Assembly: GCA_031769625.1 (NCBI GenBank)
Contig: JAUIMM010000566.1
Coordinates: 2,795,001-2,859,000 of the forward strand
Direction: 5' to 3'
DNA: 64,000 nucleotides
Source of the DNA: Taudactylus pleione
Lineage: Eukaryota; Chordata; Amphibia; Anura; Myobatrachidae
In this document: positions 44,556-54,746 of the stretch, piece by piece
Position numbering within the stretch: the stretch's first letter is position 1
Layout: each line of letters begins with the position of its first letter
Notes under the pieces: generated by a model
What the model was told of the DNA's origin: nothing
Databases searched by the model: none
Seen by the model: the letters and a program-made list of their open reading frames with translations, nothing else
Made by a program: the position numbers and the translations under genes

Positions 44556-45090
44556 GTCCTCACAAAATTTTTGGGGGGTTTTTTAGTAATAGACAGCAAA
44601 TAATAGGCTGCATTAACGAAAATGTGCACTGACCTGTAGGCAATATAGATTGCAATAAATTTTTTTTCAAAAACAGGATTATCACCAAATTTTATGAATC
44701 TCAATAGGTAACGTGTTGTATGTGATAGGGTGAGTCAGATGCCAGTTTGAACAGGCCAATACATTGTGGCCCCGGCTTCCAGCAATGTGTACTTGTGCCA
44801 TGTGCATAATGACCTTGTCCAAACAGCGTCATCACTGCCCTATCCCATGCAGCCAGCACCTATTCGGAGTCATATAATTTGATGATATTAAAAGCAAGAA
44901 CAAAATAAACACAAAACAAAATTAGATATTTGTATAACGGGGCGATTCATCTGCTGCATCCAGCAGAGCATTAAACACGGTAGTGCTTGTGCTTGGGGTG
45001 CTGGGTGGGGGAGTTATCTCTAACTGGGCTGGGGGGCCTGACATAGGTGTTTGGGGCAGAGGAAAATAGCATTGGGTCAGCTATATACGT
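44556..45090. other. Harbinger intron sequence, nothing else seen
   Basis: This is the remaining transposase intron downstream of the MITE, which also lies beyond the MADF stop codon. No polyadenylation signal can be firmly assigned. Confidence 0.45.
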
Positions 45091-46729
45091 TCAATTGTGG
45101 ATGTTTTTGCTCATACACCTACTCAATAGGTCATAATTTAGCCTTAGGATTTTTTTTTTTGTTTCTTCATCCATATTCCGCATAGTGCTGTTTACATGTG
45201 CCGTAAAGTCATCGATTGCATCAGGAGGTTTTTGAAGCAGGCGCTCTGCATTCGTGAGAAATAAGTCCTCCCGTTCTGTATGGTTCTCCTTTCTCCCTTG
45301 TTTTTTTTTCGGGGGGGGGTTGTTGGGAAGAGGATGAGGTCCTGGTGCAATGGGTGTTGCCAGTTGTGTTGTATTCTCCACATCACTTTCCCCTAGCAGA
45401 CTGAGGTCCGGTGTAGATCCCAAATCAAGGTCTTGGGTGGCAGTCTATATAGGAAACAAAGAAAAAAAAATGTTCTAACCCCTTTTTTACTATTTTTACA
45501 GTTTCCTAACACTGTGGAGGAGTGGAAGAGGATCGCTGAAGAGTTTGAACAACGTTGAAATTTCCCTAACTGCGGAGGAGCCATCGATGGGAAACACATC
45601 CGCATCAACCCACCTGCCAACACCGAATCATATTACTGCAACTACAAAGGATTCTTCAGCATCATTCTCATGGCAGTCGTGAATGCCAACTACGAATTTC
45701 TGTTTGTGGATGTCGGCAAGAATGGGCGTGCTTCGGATGGTGGGTCCTTCAAGCAGACGACTTTCTAACAGAGACTCACCAACAAAACCCTCAACTTGCC
45801 CTCACTGGACCAGACAAAGCACGGCCTAAATTACGTTTTCGTCACTGACAAGGCTGTTGTATTACATGAACATGTGATGAAGCCATTTGCACAGAGGGGC
45901 CTGACCAGAGAGAAGAATATCTACAACTACCGTCTATCCCGGGCACGGCGCATTGTGGAAAATGTGTTTGGAATAATGAGGAACCGCTTCCGCATTTTCC
46001 ACACAACCATCAACCTACATGTGGATAAGATAGACTGGATCATGATGGCGTGTTGTGTGCTGCATAACTTTCTGCGAAGAAAAACTACCCAACGAGGACC
46101 AGTCCCAGCTAGACCAGAAGATGTAGGACCTCCGGAGGACATTGCCCAGTTTGCATCTGTGTCTGCACCACCAATTTCTACAACATCGACCTCACGTGCC
46201 TAAGAAGTGAGGGAGGAGTACATGGCCTATTTCAACGGACCAGGTGCGGTACCATGGCAGGAGGAATGTATGTGAACTAACTGACTATATTGGACATTTG
46301 GGATTGAACAACAAAAACATTAAGGATTTTGGTGTATTAACTGTGTCACTACTTACCAAGACTTCAGCAGATGGTTCAGACACTTCTGCAACCTCCTGTT
46401 CTCCCTCTCGCTCAGCCATCAACATGATAGAGTCCCTTTGTGGGTCTTGATCACTGATGAAGGACATCATATGGTAGTACCAGAGCATGGGCTTATATAT
46501 GTCATCTGAGCCTGCTCCTGATTTTTTGGAGTCATCCACCTTCTTTTTTTCTTTTATGTACACTGTCCTGAGGTTTTGAATTTTCTGCCGGACAGTTCTC
46601 AGGTCAGCATCGACAATATACAGTTTCGTATACTCCAAGAGCAGCTGTAATGCGGCCAACTTGTGCGACTTGTTGTGGTATTTGCGGAAAGTTATCTTCC
46701 ACAGACACTCTTTAGAGTGCAGGATTTCG

Positions 46730-46737
46730 ATGAATAC
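46730..46737. repeat. Left 8-bp target duplication of hAT copy 2
   Basis: ATGAATAC, repeated exactly at 51278-51285. It falls within codons 12-14 of the MADF gene. Confidence 0.93.
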
Positions 46738-47353
46738 TAGGGGTGTGCACCGGCCACTTTTCGTGTTTTGTGTTTTGGTTTTGGATCTGGATCTTTCATC
46801 GTGTTTTGGATCTGGATTGGTTTTGCCAAAACCATCCTTCCGTGTTTTGGGTTCTGGGTTTTGTGTTTTGGATCTGTATTTTTTTTTAAAAAAGCATAAA
46901 AACAGCTAAAATCACAGAATTTGTGGGTTTTTCTGCTCCTATGCTATTATTAACCTCAATAACCTTAATTTCCACTCATTTCCAGTCTATTCTGAACACC
47001 TCACACCTCCAAAAGGTTGCACCGAGGTAGCTGGATGACTATGCTAAGAAATACGAGTGGGCGGCACAAACACGTGGTCCATCTAGGAGTGACACTGCAG
47101 TGGCAGACAGGATGGCAGTTTGAAAAACTAGGCCCCAAACAGTACATAATTCAAAGAAAAAAAAGAGGTGCAAGATGGAATTGTCCTTGGGCCCTCCCAC
47201 CCACCCTTATGTTGTATAAACAGGACATGCACACTGTAACAAACCAAACATTTCAGCGCCAGGGTCTGCCACACGACTGTGGCTGAAATGATTGGTTCGT
47301 TTGGGCCCCCACAAAACAAGCTGGCAATTAATCTGTCCCTGCACAAACTGGCT

Positions 47354-47760
47354 CTACGGAGGCAAGATGTCGTCCTCATCCTCCTCATCCACCGATTCCT
47401 CACCCTCTTCAGTGTTGTGTACGTCCTCATCCTCACAGAGTATTAATTCGTCCCCGCTGGAATCCACAACCACAGGTCCCTCTGTACGTTCTGGAGGCTG
47501 GTCTCCCTGGAAGAGCTGATAATTAATTTTGATGAACATCATCTTCTCCACATTTTGTGGAAGCAACCTCCTACGCCTTTCGCTGACAAGGTTCCCGGCT
47601 GCACTAAACACTCTTTCAGAGTACACACTGGAGGGGGGGAAACACAGGTAAAATAGAGCCAGTTTGTACAGGGACCTCCAAATTGCTTCTTTTTCCTGCC
47701 AGTACAGGTACGGACTGTCTGACATGCCTACTTGGATGCTGTCACCGATGTAATCCTTTA
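47354..47760 (-). pseudogene. hAT transposase C-terminal fragment with acidic tail
   Basis: hATC dimerisation region (SSVYSERVFSAAGNLVSERR, QNVEKMMFIKINYQLF) followed by an acidic tail (EDEDVHNTEEGEESVDEEDE) to the stop at 47354. Copy 1 has lost this tail through a one-base deletion. The fragment is cut on its upstream side by the tandem array at 47755. Confidence 0.9.
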
Positions 47761-49550
47761 ACAGACAGATGCACGCTTGTCACTGCTGCTTTAAGGATGC
47801 TGGTGCGGCTACAGCCCACACATTTCACAAAGACAGAAAAAAAAAGAAGAATATTTTTATTGTTTGTGGAGCGCACTTTGAGGGTCACACCACCCTTTAA
47901 CAGACAGACGCATGCTTGTCGCTGCTGCTTTAAGGATGCAGGTGCGGCTACAGCCCACACATTTCACAAAGACAGAAAAAAAAGAAGAATATTTTTATTG
48001 TTTGTGGAGCACACTTTGAGGGTGTCACCACCCTTTAACAGACAGACGCACGCTTGTCGCTGCTGCTTTGAGGATGCAAGTGCGGCTACAGCCCACACAA
48101 TTCACAAAGACAGAAAAAAAAAGAAGAATATTTGTATTGATTGTAGAGCACACTTTGAGGGTGTCACCACCCTTTAACAGACAGACGCATGCTTGTCGCT
48201 GCTGCTTTAAGGATGCAGGTGCGGCTACAGCCCACACATTTCACAAAGACAGCAAAAAAAAGAAGAATATTTTTATTGTTTGTGGAGCACACTTTGAGGG
48301 TGTCACCACCCTTTAACAGACAGATGCACGCTTGTCGCTGCTGCTTTAAGGATGCAGGTGCGGCTACATCCCACACATTTCACAAAGACAGAAAAAAAAA
48401 GAATATTTTTATTGTTTGTGGAGCACACTTTGAGGGTGTCACCACCCTTTAACAGACAGATGCACGCTTGTCGCTGCTGCTTTAAGGATGCAGGTGCAGC
48501 TACAGCCCACACATTTCACAAAGACAGAAAAAAAGAAGAATATTTTTATTGTTTGTGGAGCGCACTTTGATGGTTACACCACCCTTTAACAGACAGACGC
48601 ATGCTTGTCGCTGCTGCTTTGAGGACAGTATCATATGCAGTGACAGTAGACTTGTCAGAAATTGTTGGCACGTCCTTCAGTCCGGACCAGATGTCCAAAC
48701 CGGCCCTTGACTTATGACACAGGCTACATCGCACACATTTCACAAAGATAGAAAAAAAAAGAAGAATATTTTTATTGTTTGTGGAGCACACTTTGAGGGT
48801 GTCACCACCCTTTAACAGACAGACGCACGCTTGTCACTGCTGCTTTAAGGTTGCAGGTGCGGCATACAGCCCACACATTTCACAAAGACAGAAAAAAAAG
48901 AAGAATATTTTTATTGTTTGTGGAGCACACTTTGAGGGTGTCACCACCCTTTAACAGACAGACGCACGCTTGTCACTGCTGCTTTGAGGATGCAAGTGCG
49001 GCAACAGCCCACACAATTCACAAAGACAGGAAAAAAAAGAATATTTTTTTATTGTTTGTGGAGCACACTTTGAGGGTGTCACCACCCTTTAACAGACAGA
49101 CGCACGCTTGTCGCTGCTGCTTTAAGGATGCAGGTGCGGCTACAGCCCACACATTTCACAAAGACAGAAAAAAAAAGAAGAATATTTTTATTGTTTGTGG
49201 AGCGCACTTTGAGGGTTACACCACTCTTTAACAGACAGACGCACGCTTGTCGCTGCTGCTTTGAGGATGCAAGTGCGGCTACAGCCCACACAATTCACAA
49301 AGACAGAAAAAAAAGAATTTTTTTATTGTTTGTGGAGCACACTTTGAGGGTGTCACCACCCTTTAACAGCAGACGCACGCTTGTCGCTGCTGCTTTAAGG
49401 ATGCAGGTGCGGCTACAGCCCACACATTTCACAAGGGCAGAAAAAAAGAAGAAGAATATTTTTATTGTTTGTGGAGCGCACTTTGAGGGTTACACCACCC
49501 TTTAACAGACAGACGCACGCTTGTCGCTGCTGCTTTGAGGATGCAGGTGG
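47755..49550. repeat. 13-unit tandem array (about 138 bp) inside hAT copy 2
   Basis: Each unit has CTTTAACAGACAGACGCACG, CTTGTC(G/A)CTGCTGCTTT, GCCCACACATTTCACAAAGA and GTTTGTGGAGCACACTTTGA. TGCTGCTTT occurs 13 times. The unit aligns with the 160-bp subterminal unit, sharing CTTTAAC, CGCACGCTTG, GTGCGGCTAC, CACA.TTCACAAA.ACAGAAAA and the ACTTTG.GGGTTACA.CACC block, so both arrays descend from one sequence. The repeating frames on both strands are by-products. Confidence 0.93.
48627..48725 (-). pseudogene. Transposase scrap inside the tandem array
   Basis: The minus strand reads LDIWSGLKDVPTISDKSTVT, matching copy 1 at 4560-4635. It has TGG where copy 1 has the TGA stop. To its right, CCGGCCCTTGACTTATGACACAGG comes from the 160-bp unit type, so a hybrid junction is embedded in the 138-bp array. 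Confidence 0.88.
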
Positions 49551-49810
49551 AATCTAGACGGGATTTGGAACCGGGAACACACTACCTCCATCAATTGTCT
49601 AAATCCCACTGCACTAATGGCGGATACCGGATGCACGTCTAACACCAACATAGCAGTCAAGGCCTCAGTTATACGTTTTGCTTCAGGATGACTGCTGTCG
49701 TACTTCATCCTCATCGCTAGGGACTGTTGGAGGGTCAATTGTTTAGTAAAAGTAGTGGTGTTCCTACTTCCTCTCTGGGATGATGAACAACTCCCAGCAG
49801 CAGCAACAGC
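49502..49810 (-). pseudogene. hAT transposase middle fragment
   Basis: MTLQQSLAMRMKYDSSHPEA and RQLMEVVCSRFQIPSRFH correspond to residues about 405-470 of copy 1. Both ends are abrupt junctions: with the array at 49550 and with N-terminal coding sequence at 49811 (copy 1 position 7183). Confidence 0.88.
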
Positions 49811-49929
49811 ACTAGGAGGAAGTGGTTCTTGATCTTTCCCTATTTTATTTTTATTGGAGAAAGTTTGGTCCTCCAGTTATGTTATATTGATATATACGTG
49901 CGGCTAAGGCGCACACAAACACAGAAAAT

Positions 49930-50725
49930 ATTTTTTTATTTTTGCTGGAGAGTAGTGCACTTTGTGGGTTACACCACCCTTTAAGAAATGAGCCAGCCGG
50001 CTCTTTACTTATGGGACATAGGCGCACGCTTGGCGCTGCTCCTTTGTTGATGCACGTGCAGCCACAGTGCACACAATTCACAAACACAGAAAATATTTTG
50101 TTATTTGGTTTGGAGTGTACTTTGGGGGTTACAGCACCCTTTAACGGTCAAGCCAGCCGGCCCTTTACTTATGACACAGGCGCACGCTTGGCACTACTTT
50201 GTTGATGCACGTGCGGCTACTGCGCACACAATTCACAAACACAGAAAATATTTTTTTTTTGGTTTGGACTGGAGTGTACTTTGGGGGTTACAGCACCCTT
50301 TAACGGTCAAGCCAGCCGGCCCTTTACTTATGACACAGGCGCACGCTTGGCACTACTTTGTTGATGCACGTGCGGCTACTACGCACACAATTCACAAACA
50401 CAGAAAATATTTTTTTTTTGGTTTGGACTGGAGTGTACTTTGGGGGTTACAGCACCCTTTAACGGTCAAGCCCGCCGGCCCTTTACTTATGACACAGGCG
50501 CACGCTTGGCACTACTTTGTTGATGCACGTGCGGCTACTGCGCACACAATTCACAAACACAGAAAATATTTTTTTTTGGGGTTTGGACTGGAGTGTACTT
50601 TGGGGGTTACAGCACCCTTTAACGGTCAAGCCAGCCGGGCCTTTACTTATGACACAGGCGCACGCTTGGCACTACTTTGTTGATGCACGTGCGGCTACTG
50701 CGCACACAATTCACAAACACAGAAA
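49930..50725. repeat. Subterminal tandem array of hAT copy 2 (about 160-bp unit)
   Basis: Five units with TTTGTTGATGCACGTGCGGC. The first is the diverged variant, as in copy 1, which has four units. Array length therefore varies between the copies. Confidence 0.92.
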
Positions 50726-51526
50726 AAATATTATTTTTTTAGCACTTGGGGGGAGCACCCCTGATGGACAGAGCACCCCCTGGACAACAATACAGCACCC
50801 CTTTAGGACTGGGACACTGCACAGGACTTTGGAGTGGACACAGCCCCTATGGAGAACTGACTGCACAACACAGTCCAGCCAGCCCCTATGGACTTTGAAG
50901 TAGTGGACACAGCCCCTATTAACAACAGCAGCACAGCACAACACAGCCAGCCCCTATGGACTTTGAAGTAGTGGACAACAGCAGCACAGCACAGCACAAC
51001 ACTACTCTGCACTACACTACACTACACTACATAGCCCAGCCAGCCCTAACTCCCACCCTCCCTCTTCACTGTCCACAGCCGAGTGAGAAAATGGCGCCGA
51101 CGCGGGTACCTTATATAGGATCCAACACCCGCGAGACCCGGAAGGCGGGATGATGACGTTTTGCCTCGATTTCAGATCCGAGTCAGGCGGGAAAAGTCGA
51201 GCCTGACTCGGATCTGCCTCGGATCGGGGGTGCTCGGGGGGGTTCGGATTTCAGAAATCCGAACCCGCTCACCCCTAATGAATACGCTAACGAACTCACG
51301 TTCACTATCCATGGACATATCTATGAATAAGGAAAAAGAAGACATATAAATTTTGGTGTATATAGTTTTGTTATATTTTATGTTGTTATGGTTACATTTT
51401 TGAATGTTTACATTTTTTTTTTTTTTACAGGTTTTTAAAGGTTTGGTATGGTATTGTAATCGTGTTTTCTTTTACAGGAATGTCATGTGTTTATTTTTAG
51501 GTATTTTAATGTTTTTCTTTCTTTTA

Positions 51527-51692
51527 CAGCAATGGTCTTCAACCTTTGGCCCTCTAGCTGTTGTGGAACTACAGATCCCAGGATGCCCTGCCACAGTTAT
51601 AGCATGCTGATATTTCCAAACCTTGGCAGGGCATGCTGGGATGTGTAGTTCCACAACAGCTGGAGGGCCGAAGGTTGAAGACCCCTTACAGG
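51527..51692. mobile_element. hAT-type palindromic MITE inside Harbinger
   Basis: The left part CAATGGTCTTCAACC, then TTGTGGAACTACAGATCCCA, pairs with GGATGTGTAGTTCCACAACA and GGTTGAAGACCCC. Flanks TTTTACAG and CCTTACAG are similar 8-mers, consistent with a hAT-type duplication. Confidence 0.82.
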
Positions 51693-51960
51693 AATAATGT
51701 GTGTTTTTAAATGTAATGTATGGTGTTTTTTTGGTGACAGTAAAGACGGATTTTGTTTTGTTTGTATTTTTAAGTTTTATTTCTTTAAATGTATTTTTAT
51801 TTTATCTGTATTGTATTTATTTTTTTACATGTTTTGACAAATATTTTTTGTTATTTCAATATGAAGAATCTTCCTGTAATGTATTTGTTTATCTTGTTTA
51901 AATATATGTGTTTATTAACTTTTCAAAAAGTTTAATTGTTTTCTTATTAATTATTAGGTG
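51693..51960. other. T-rich Harbinger sequence upstream of the MADF gene
   Basis: AT-rich, with frames composed mainly of Phe/Leu/Val. I see no gene. Lying upstream of MADF exon 1, it may include that gene's promoter. Confidence 0.4.
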
Positions 51961-51984
51961 GGCCCATGACATTGGTGGTCAGTT

Positions 51985-52330
51985 GGTTAGGTGGGGGGCA
52001 CACATTGGTGGGTAGTGAGAGCTTAATGCATGACCCAGCCACCGCCCGCCTCAATACGGTGGGCGGTGGCTGGGTCATGCATTTATTACCTAGGGGGGCA
52101 CACATTGGTGGGTAGTGGAAGCTTAATGCATGACCCAGCTACCGCCCGCCTCATTACGGGGGGCGGTGGCTGGGTCATGCATTTATTACCTGGGGGGGAA
52201 CACATTGGTGGATAGTGGCAGCTTAATGCATGACCCAGCCACCGCCCACCTCATTACAGCGGGCGGTGGCTGGGTCACCTGAGGGGCACACATTGGTGGG
52301 TAGTGGGGGGCACACATTGGTGGTCAGTGT
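51985..52330. repeat. Tandem repeat of about 100 bp containing GC-rich hairpins
   Basis: Three to four units of GGGGCACACATTGGTGGGTA then TTAATGCATGACCCAGC(C/T)ACCG. In each unit GCATGACCCAGCCACCGCCC pairs with GGGCGGTGGCTGGGTCATGC across a 10-nt loop (CTCAATACGG or CTCATTACGG). Hairpins lie at about 52027-52079, 52127-52179 and 52227-52277. Confidence 0.93.
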
Positions 52331-52733
52331 GGTTGCATTTATAAAGTACAAATACTCAGTAAACTTCAACAAAATAAACTTCAGTGTGCAGGCTCCCGAC
52401 TGTGCTTCCTTCTCTCTCATACACGATGCTGCACAAGATGGCGGAGGGGCGTGTCCAGGCTCCTGTCAGTCAAATTCCGCGTTGTGCGATGAATCATACG
52501 ATTCGACGTTAGTAAAAAAAACCTCACGATCAGCTGCCATCGTTTTCCATGTTGGCTAATCTGCCCTACAGCACGGCAGATCAGAGGATGCGAGGTACGA
52601 CGAGCGGGCATGCGCATCGGCATCATGCTCGTGAGTAAAAACTCATGATTTGGACTTATTTTAAACGATTTGTCGTCGCAATTCGTCGAAATTGCCCTAA
52701 TTGGATGAAAAATCGCTATGTGTGTGGGCACCT

Positions 52734-52736
52734 TTA
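52734..52736. repeat. Right TTA target duplication of Harbinger
   Basis: TTA, matching 42849-42851. Confidence 0.85.
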
Positions 52737-52880
52737 GGGTCAGAATTTTGTTTGTTTTTTTCAAAATGGGAGTGATCACTGCATGCTTGAACAGTGATGG
52801 AAAGATACCAGTAGAGAAAGAGATATTACAGATTTTAGTCAAGTGTGGGATGAGCACAGAGCTTTACTGATTTGTGAGGG
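52737..52880 (-). pseudogene. LINE RT N-terminal fragment right of the Harbinger insertion
   Basis: IPHLTKICNISFSTGIFPSL then FKHAVITPILKK, the conserved start of the reverse transcriptase domain. It is cut by the Harbinger insertion and continues at 42851 leftward. Confidence 0.87.
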
Positions 52881-53213
52881 TATAGGATCAAGAGGAGAGT
52901 AGTAGAGTAGGAGGATGAGAAGAGTGTAAATAGTTAATCTTCATTAGTGGGGTCAAATGATGAGAATGTGCCACTGGGTTCAGGTAGGGAATTGAACAAG
53001 TCCCTGGCTGAGGAAGTGCATACCATTTCATTTCAGATATTATCAACCTTGTTCTTGAAATAGGAAGCAAGATCTCATGAACTGATAGTAGCAGGTGGGT
53101 TGGGTGACAGAGGGGTAAGAAGTGATTTAAATGTATTAAAAAGTCACTTGGGCAGAGATGACAGTTTGGAAATATGTTTGTTTGGCATTATCCAGTGCAT
53201 TACGGTAAGAGTG

Positions 53214-54540
53214 CTAGATAGTCTTATATGTGAGGAAGTCACTTGGAATATGAGACTTTCGCCACTGACGTTCTACTTTACATGAAAGTTTTTGTACGTG
53301 TCTTGTGAATTTGGAATGCCACGGTTGACGTCTAAGTCTACGCGGAATGTGATGGGTAACTGGAGCTACTTCAACAAGGGCTAGTTCTAGGGTCTGGTTC
53401 AGGTGTGACACAGCTGTCTCAGGAGAAGTGAAATTAGAAATAGGTAAGAGTGATTGCTGCAGAGAGGTCGATAGTTGTTCAGAATTAATAGCATTAATAT
53501 CTCTGTGGGTTTGAGGAGGTTTGGTTGATTTGATTGGCATTGAGATTGACGTAATGGAGGAGAGTGTGCAGGTGATAAGGTTATGATCTGAGAGAGGGAA
53601 AGGAGAATTAGTGAAATCAGAAACTGAGCATAGTCTGGTATATACAAGATCAAGGCAGTGGCCATCTTGATGAGTAAAGGAGTTAGTCCATTGGGAGAGG
53701 CCAAGAGAGGATGTTAAGGAGAGACGTTTGGAGGCATGAGGGGATTGTGGAAATCACCCATGATGATGGTGGAGATGTCACAAGATATGAAGTGAGGGAG
53801 CCAGGCAGAAAAATGTACCAGAAAATGATTGGGTGGACCAGGTGGGCGATAGATAACAGCAATGCGCAGAGAGAAAGGGGTGAAAGTCATAATAGAATGT
53901 ACTTCAAATGATGTAAATGTAAGGGATGGTACCTGTGGAATAACTGTGTATGTAAAAGATTGGGACAGTAGTAATCCTACTCCACCTCCTTTACTATTAC
54001 CAGGCCTGAAGGTGTGTGTGAAGTGTAGGCCACCGTGTGAGAGGGGAGGAAGTGTCTGTTTGTGTGAGCCATGTTTCTGTTATTGCCAGAAGATTGAGAT
54101 TATTTGAAATAAAGAGGTCATGGGTGGATGTTAGTTTGTTGCAGACAGAGCGTGCATTCCATAAGGTACATTTTAGTGTTTTGGAGGGTGATGGGAGGCA
54201 TGTGATGTGTCTGTGGTTTGCTGGATTTATATTTAGTTGTGAGTAGGGCATGTGGGTAGGGCCTGGATTTGGTGATATGTCACCAGCTAATAGAAGTAGA
54301 AGGAGAGAGATATAAATATAGTTGTGGGTTTTGTATGAAAGTTTTTTATGGCGACAGGTTGTGGATGTTATTGGCAATTTATGAATATAAGTAAATAGCT
54401 CATGTGTGTTCACAAGAGGGGAGTAGATTATTGAGGCTGCAATGTGTACATAGGAGTGAGCTGCAGGGAGAGTGAAGGATGTAATAGCCCTAGAGAAGAT
54501 GCCATGGAGTGAAATAAGAATGAATAATATTTGGTACATG
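53214..54540 (-). pseudogene. LINE N-terminal region with 2A-like motif and endonuclease
   Basis: The frame from 54540 begins with a hydrophobic leader (MYQILFILISLHGIF) and a Leu run, then AGDISPNPGPT (about 54247-54290). It continues with CTLWNARSVCNKLTS and LLAITETWLTQTDTSS, the APE-endonuclease start. Frameshifts follow, with GMASPNGLTPLL-type sequence at 53399-53704 and the linker RRLRRQPWHSKFTRHVQKL at 53214-53540. NPGP preceded by a hydrophobic stretch and D-x-x-x is the hallmark of 2A ribosome-skipping peptides, which are known from some LINE ORFs. The usual Glu of DxExNPGP is Ser or Pro here, so activity is uncertain. The gene is broken. Confidence 0.83.
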
Positions 54541-54746
54541 ACGATTTAGAATATAAAGAGGAAATTCTTAGAATACAAAATAAATATAGTTTTCATTTAG
54601 AAATTACCTGCTTTTTGATGTTGTTCAATGTTTGTTCAACTGTTTTTTAACTGTCAATTTTGGATCATTCGTGCATAGGATACTTCGTCCATGGGATGCA
54701 CAGCTCAAATTTCCAGCACAGCACTCTTAGGTCAGACTAGTAAGAC

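Larger units (their letters stand above)
43306..46203 (+). pseudogene. Harbinger transposase (DDE_Tnp_4 type), two exons, three stops
   Basis: Cut-and-paste nuclease. Exon 1 is 43306-43743 (MDPYRFRVLV ... QYQYCK) and ends at a consensus donor AAG/gtaagt. Exon 2 is 45502-46203 and begins after a polypyrimidine tract and acag. Both join in phase 0, giving about 379 codons, a normal family length. Catalytic-region motifs are GGAIDGKHIRI (45570-45605), a VDVGKNGRASDGG block (45708-45745), and the Glu in RRIVENVFGIMRNRF (45945-45990). Three in-frame stops kill it: TAA 43639-43641 (in GRS-x-x-DLKFG), TGA 45556-45558 and TAA 45766-45768. The start is the first Met followed by family-like sequence. 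The intron (43744-45501) contains exon 2 of the opposite-strand MADF gene. Confidence 0.9.
46738..51277 (-). mobile_element. hAT DNA transposon, copy 2, rearranged (4,540 bp)
   Basis: Same TAGGGGTG termini as copy 1, with a perfect ATGAATAC duplication. Mosaic structure from left to right: 46738-47755 matches 3508-4540 of copy 1 (left end and transposase C-terminus); 47755-49545 is a 13-unit tandem array; 48627-48715 is a transposase scrap within the array; 49545-49810 matches copy 1 at 5850-6115 (transposase residues near 395-470); 49811-51277 matches 7183-8479. Most of the transposase gene is missing, so the copy is non-autonomous, yet it transposed with intact ends. Confidence 0.93.
45091..51318 (-). 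pseudogene. Harbinger MADF/BESS-like partner gene, split by hAT insertion
   Basis: DNA-binding partner that assists Harbinger transposase in known elements. Exon 1 starts at ATG 51318 (MSMDSEREFV) and is broken at the hAT duplication (51278-51285/46730-46737). It resumes with IEILHSKECLWKITFRKY, LRTVYIKEKKKVDDSKKSGA and PMLWYYHMMSFI (the MADF domain), down to a donor at 46356 (gtaagt on the minus strand). Exon 2 is 45444-45091. It begins TATQDLDLGS after a polypyrimidine tract plus tatatag, and ends with DAIDDFTAHVN ... ILRLNYDLLS, reminiscent of a BESS motif. Removing the hAT element and one duplication copy leaves 138 plus 118 codons in one open phase-0 frame (255 residues) with no other lesion. 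The split by the insertion makes it a pseudogene. Confidence 0.85.
42852..52733 (+). mobile_element. PIF/Harbinger DNA transposon with nested hAT
   Basis: Terminal repeats AGGTGCTCACACACATACCG (left) and the inverse of CTATGTGTGTGGGCACCT (right), with the TTA duplication typical of PIF/Harbinger. Its own length is about 5.3 kb after removing the hAT insertion and one 8-bp duplication. It encodes the two proteins of the superfamily: a DDE transposase (plus strand, two exons) and a MADF-domain partner (minus strand, two exons). It also carries three internal arrays and two MITEs, and it interrupts the LINE within its reverse transcriptase. Confidence 0.93.

Noticed and set aside
47683..49505. 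Repeated frames with FTKTEKKRRIF-like text, possibly a repeat-protein gene
   Set aside because: They follow the 138-bp tandem units, appear on both strands and break at unit variants.
47755..49550. CRISPR-like or satellite locus
   Set aside because: The units are head-to-tail with no unique spacers and are homologous to hAT subterminal repeats; the organism is evidently eukaryotic.
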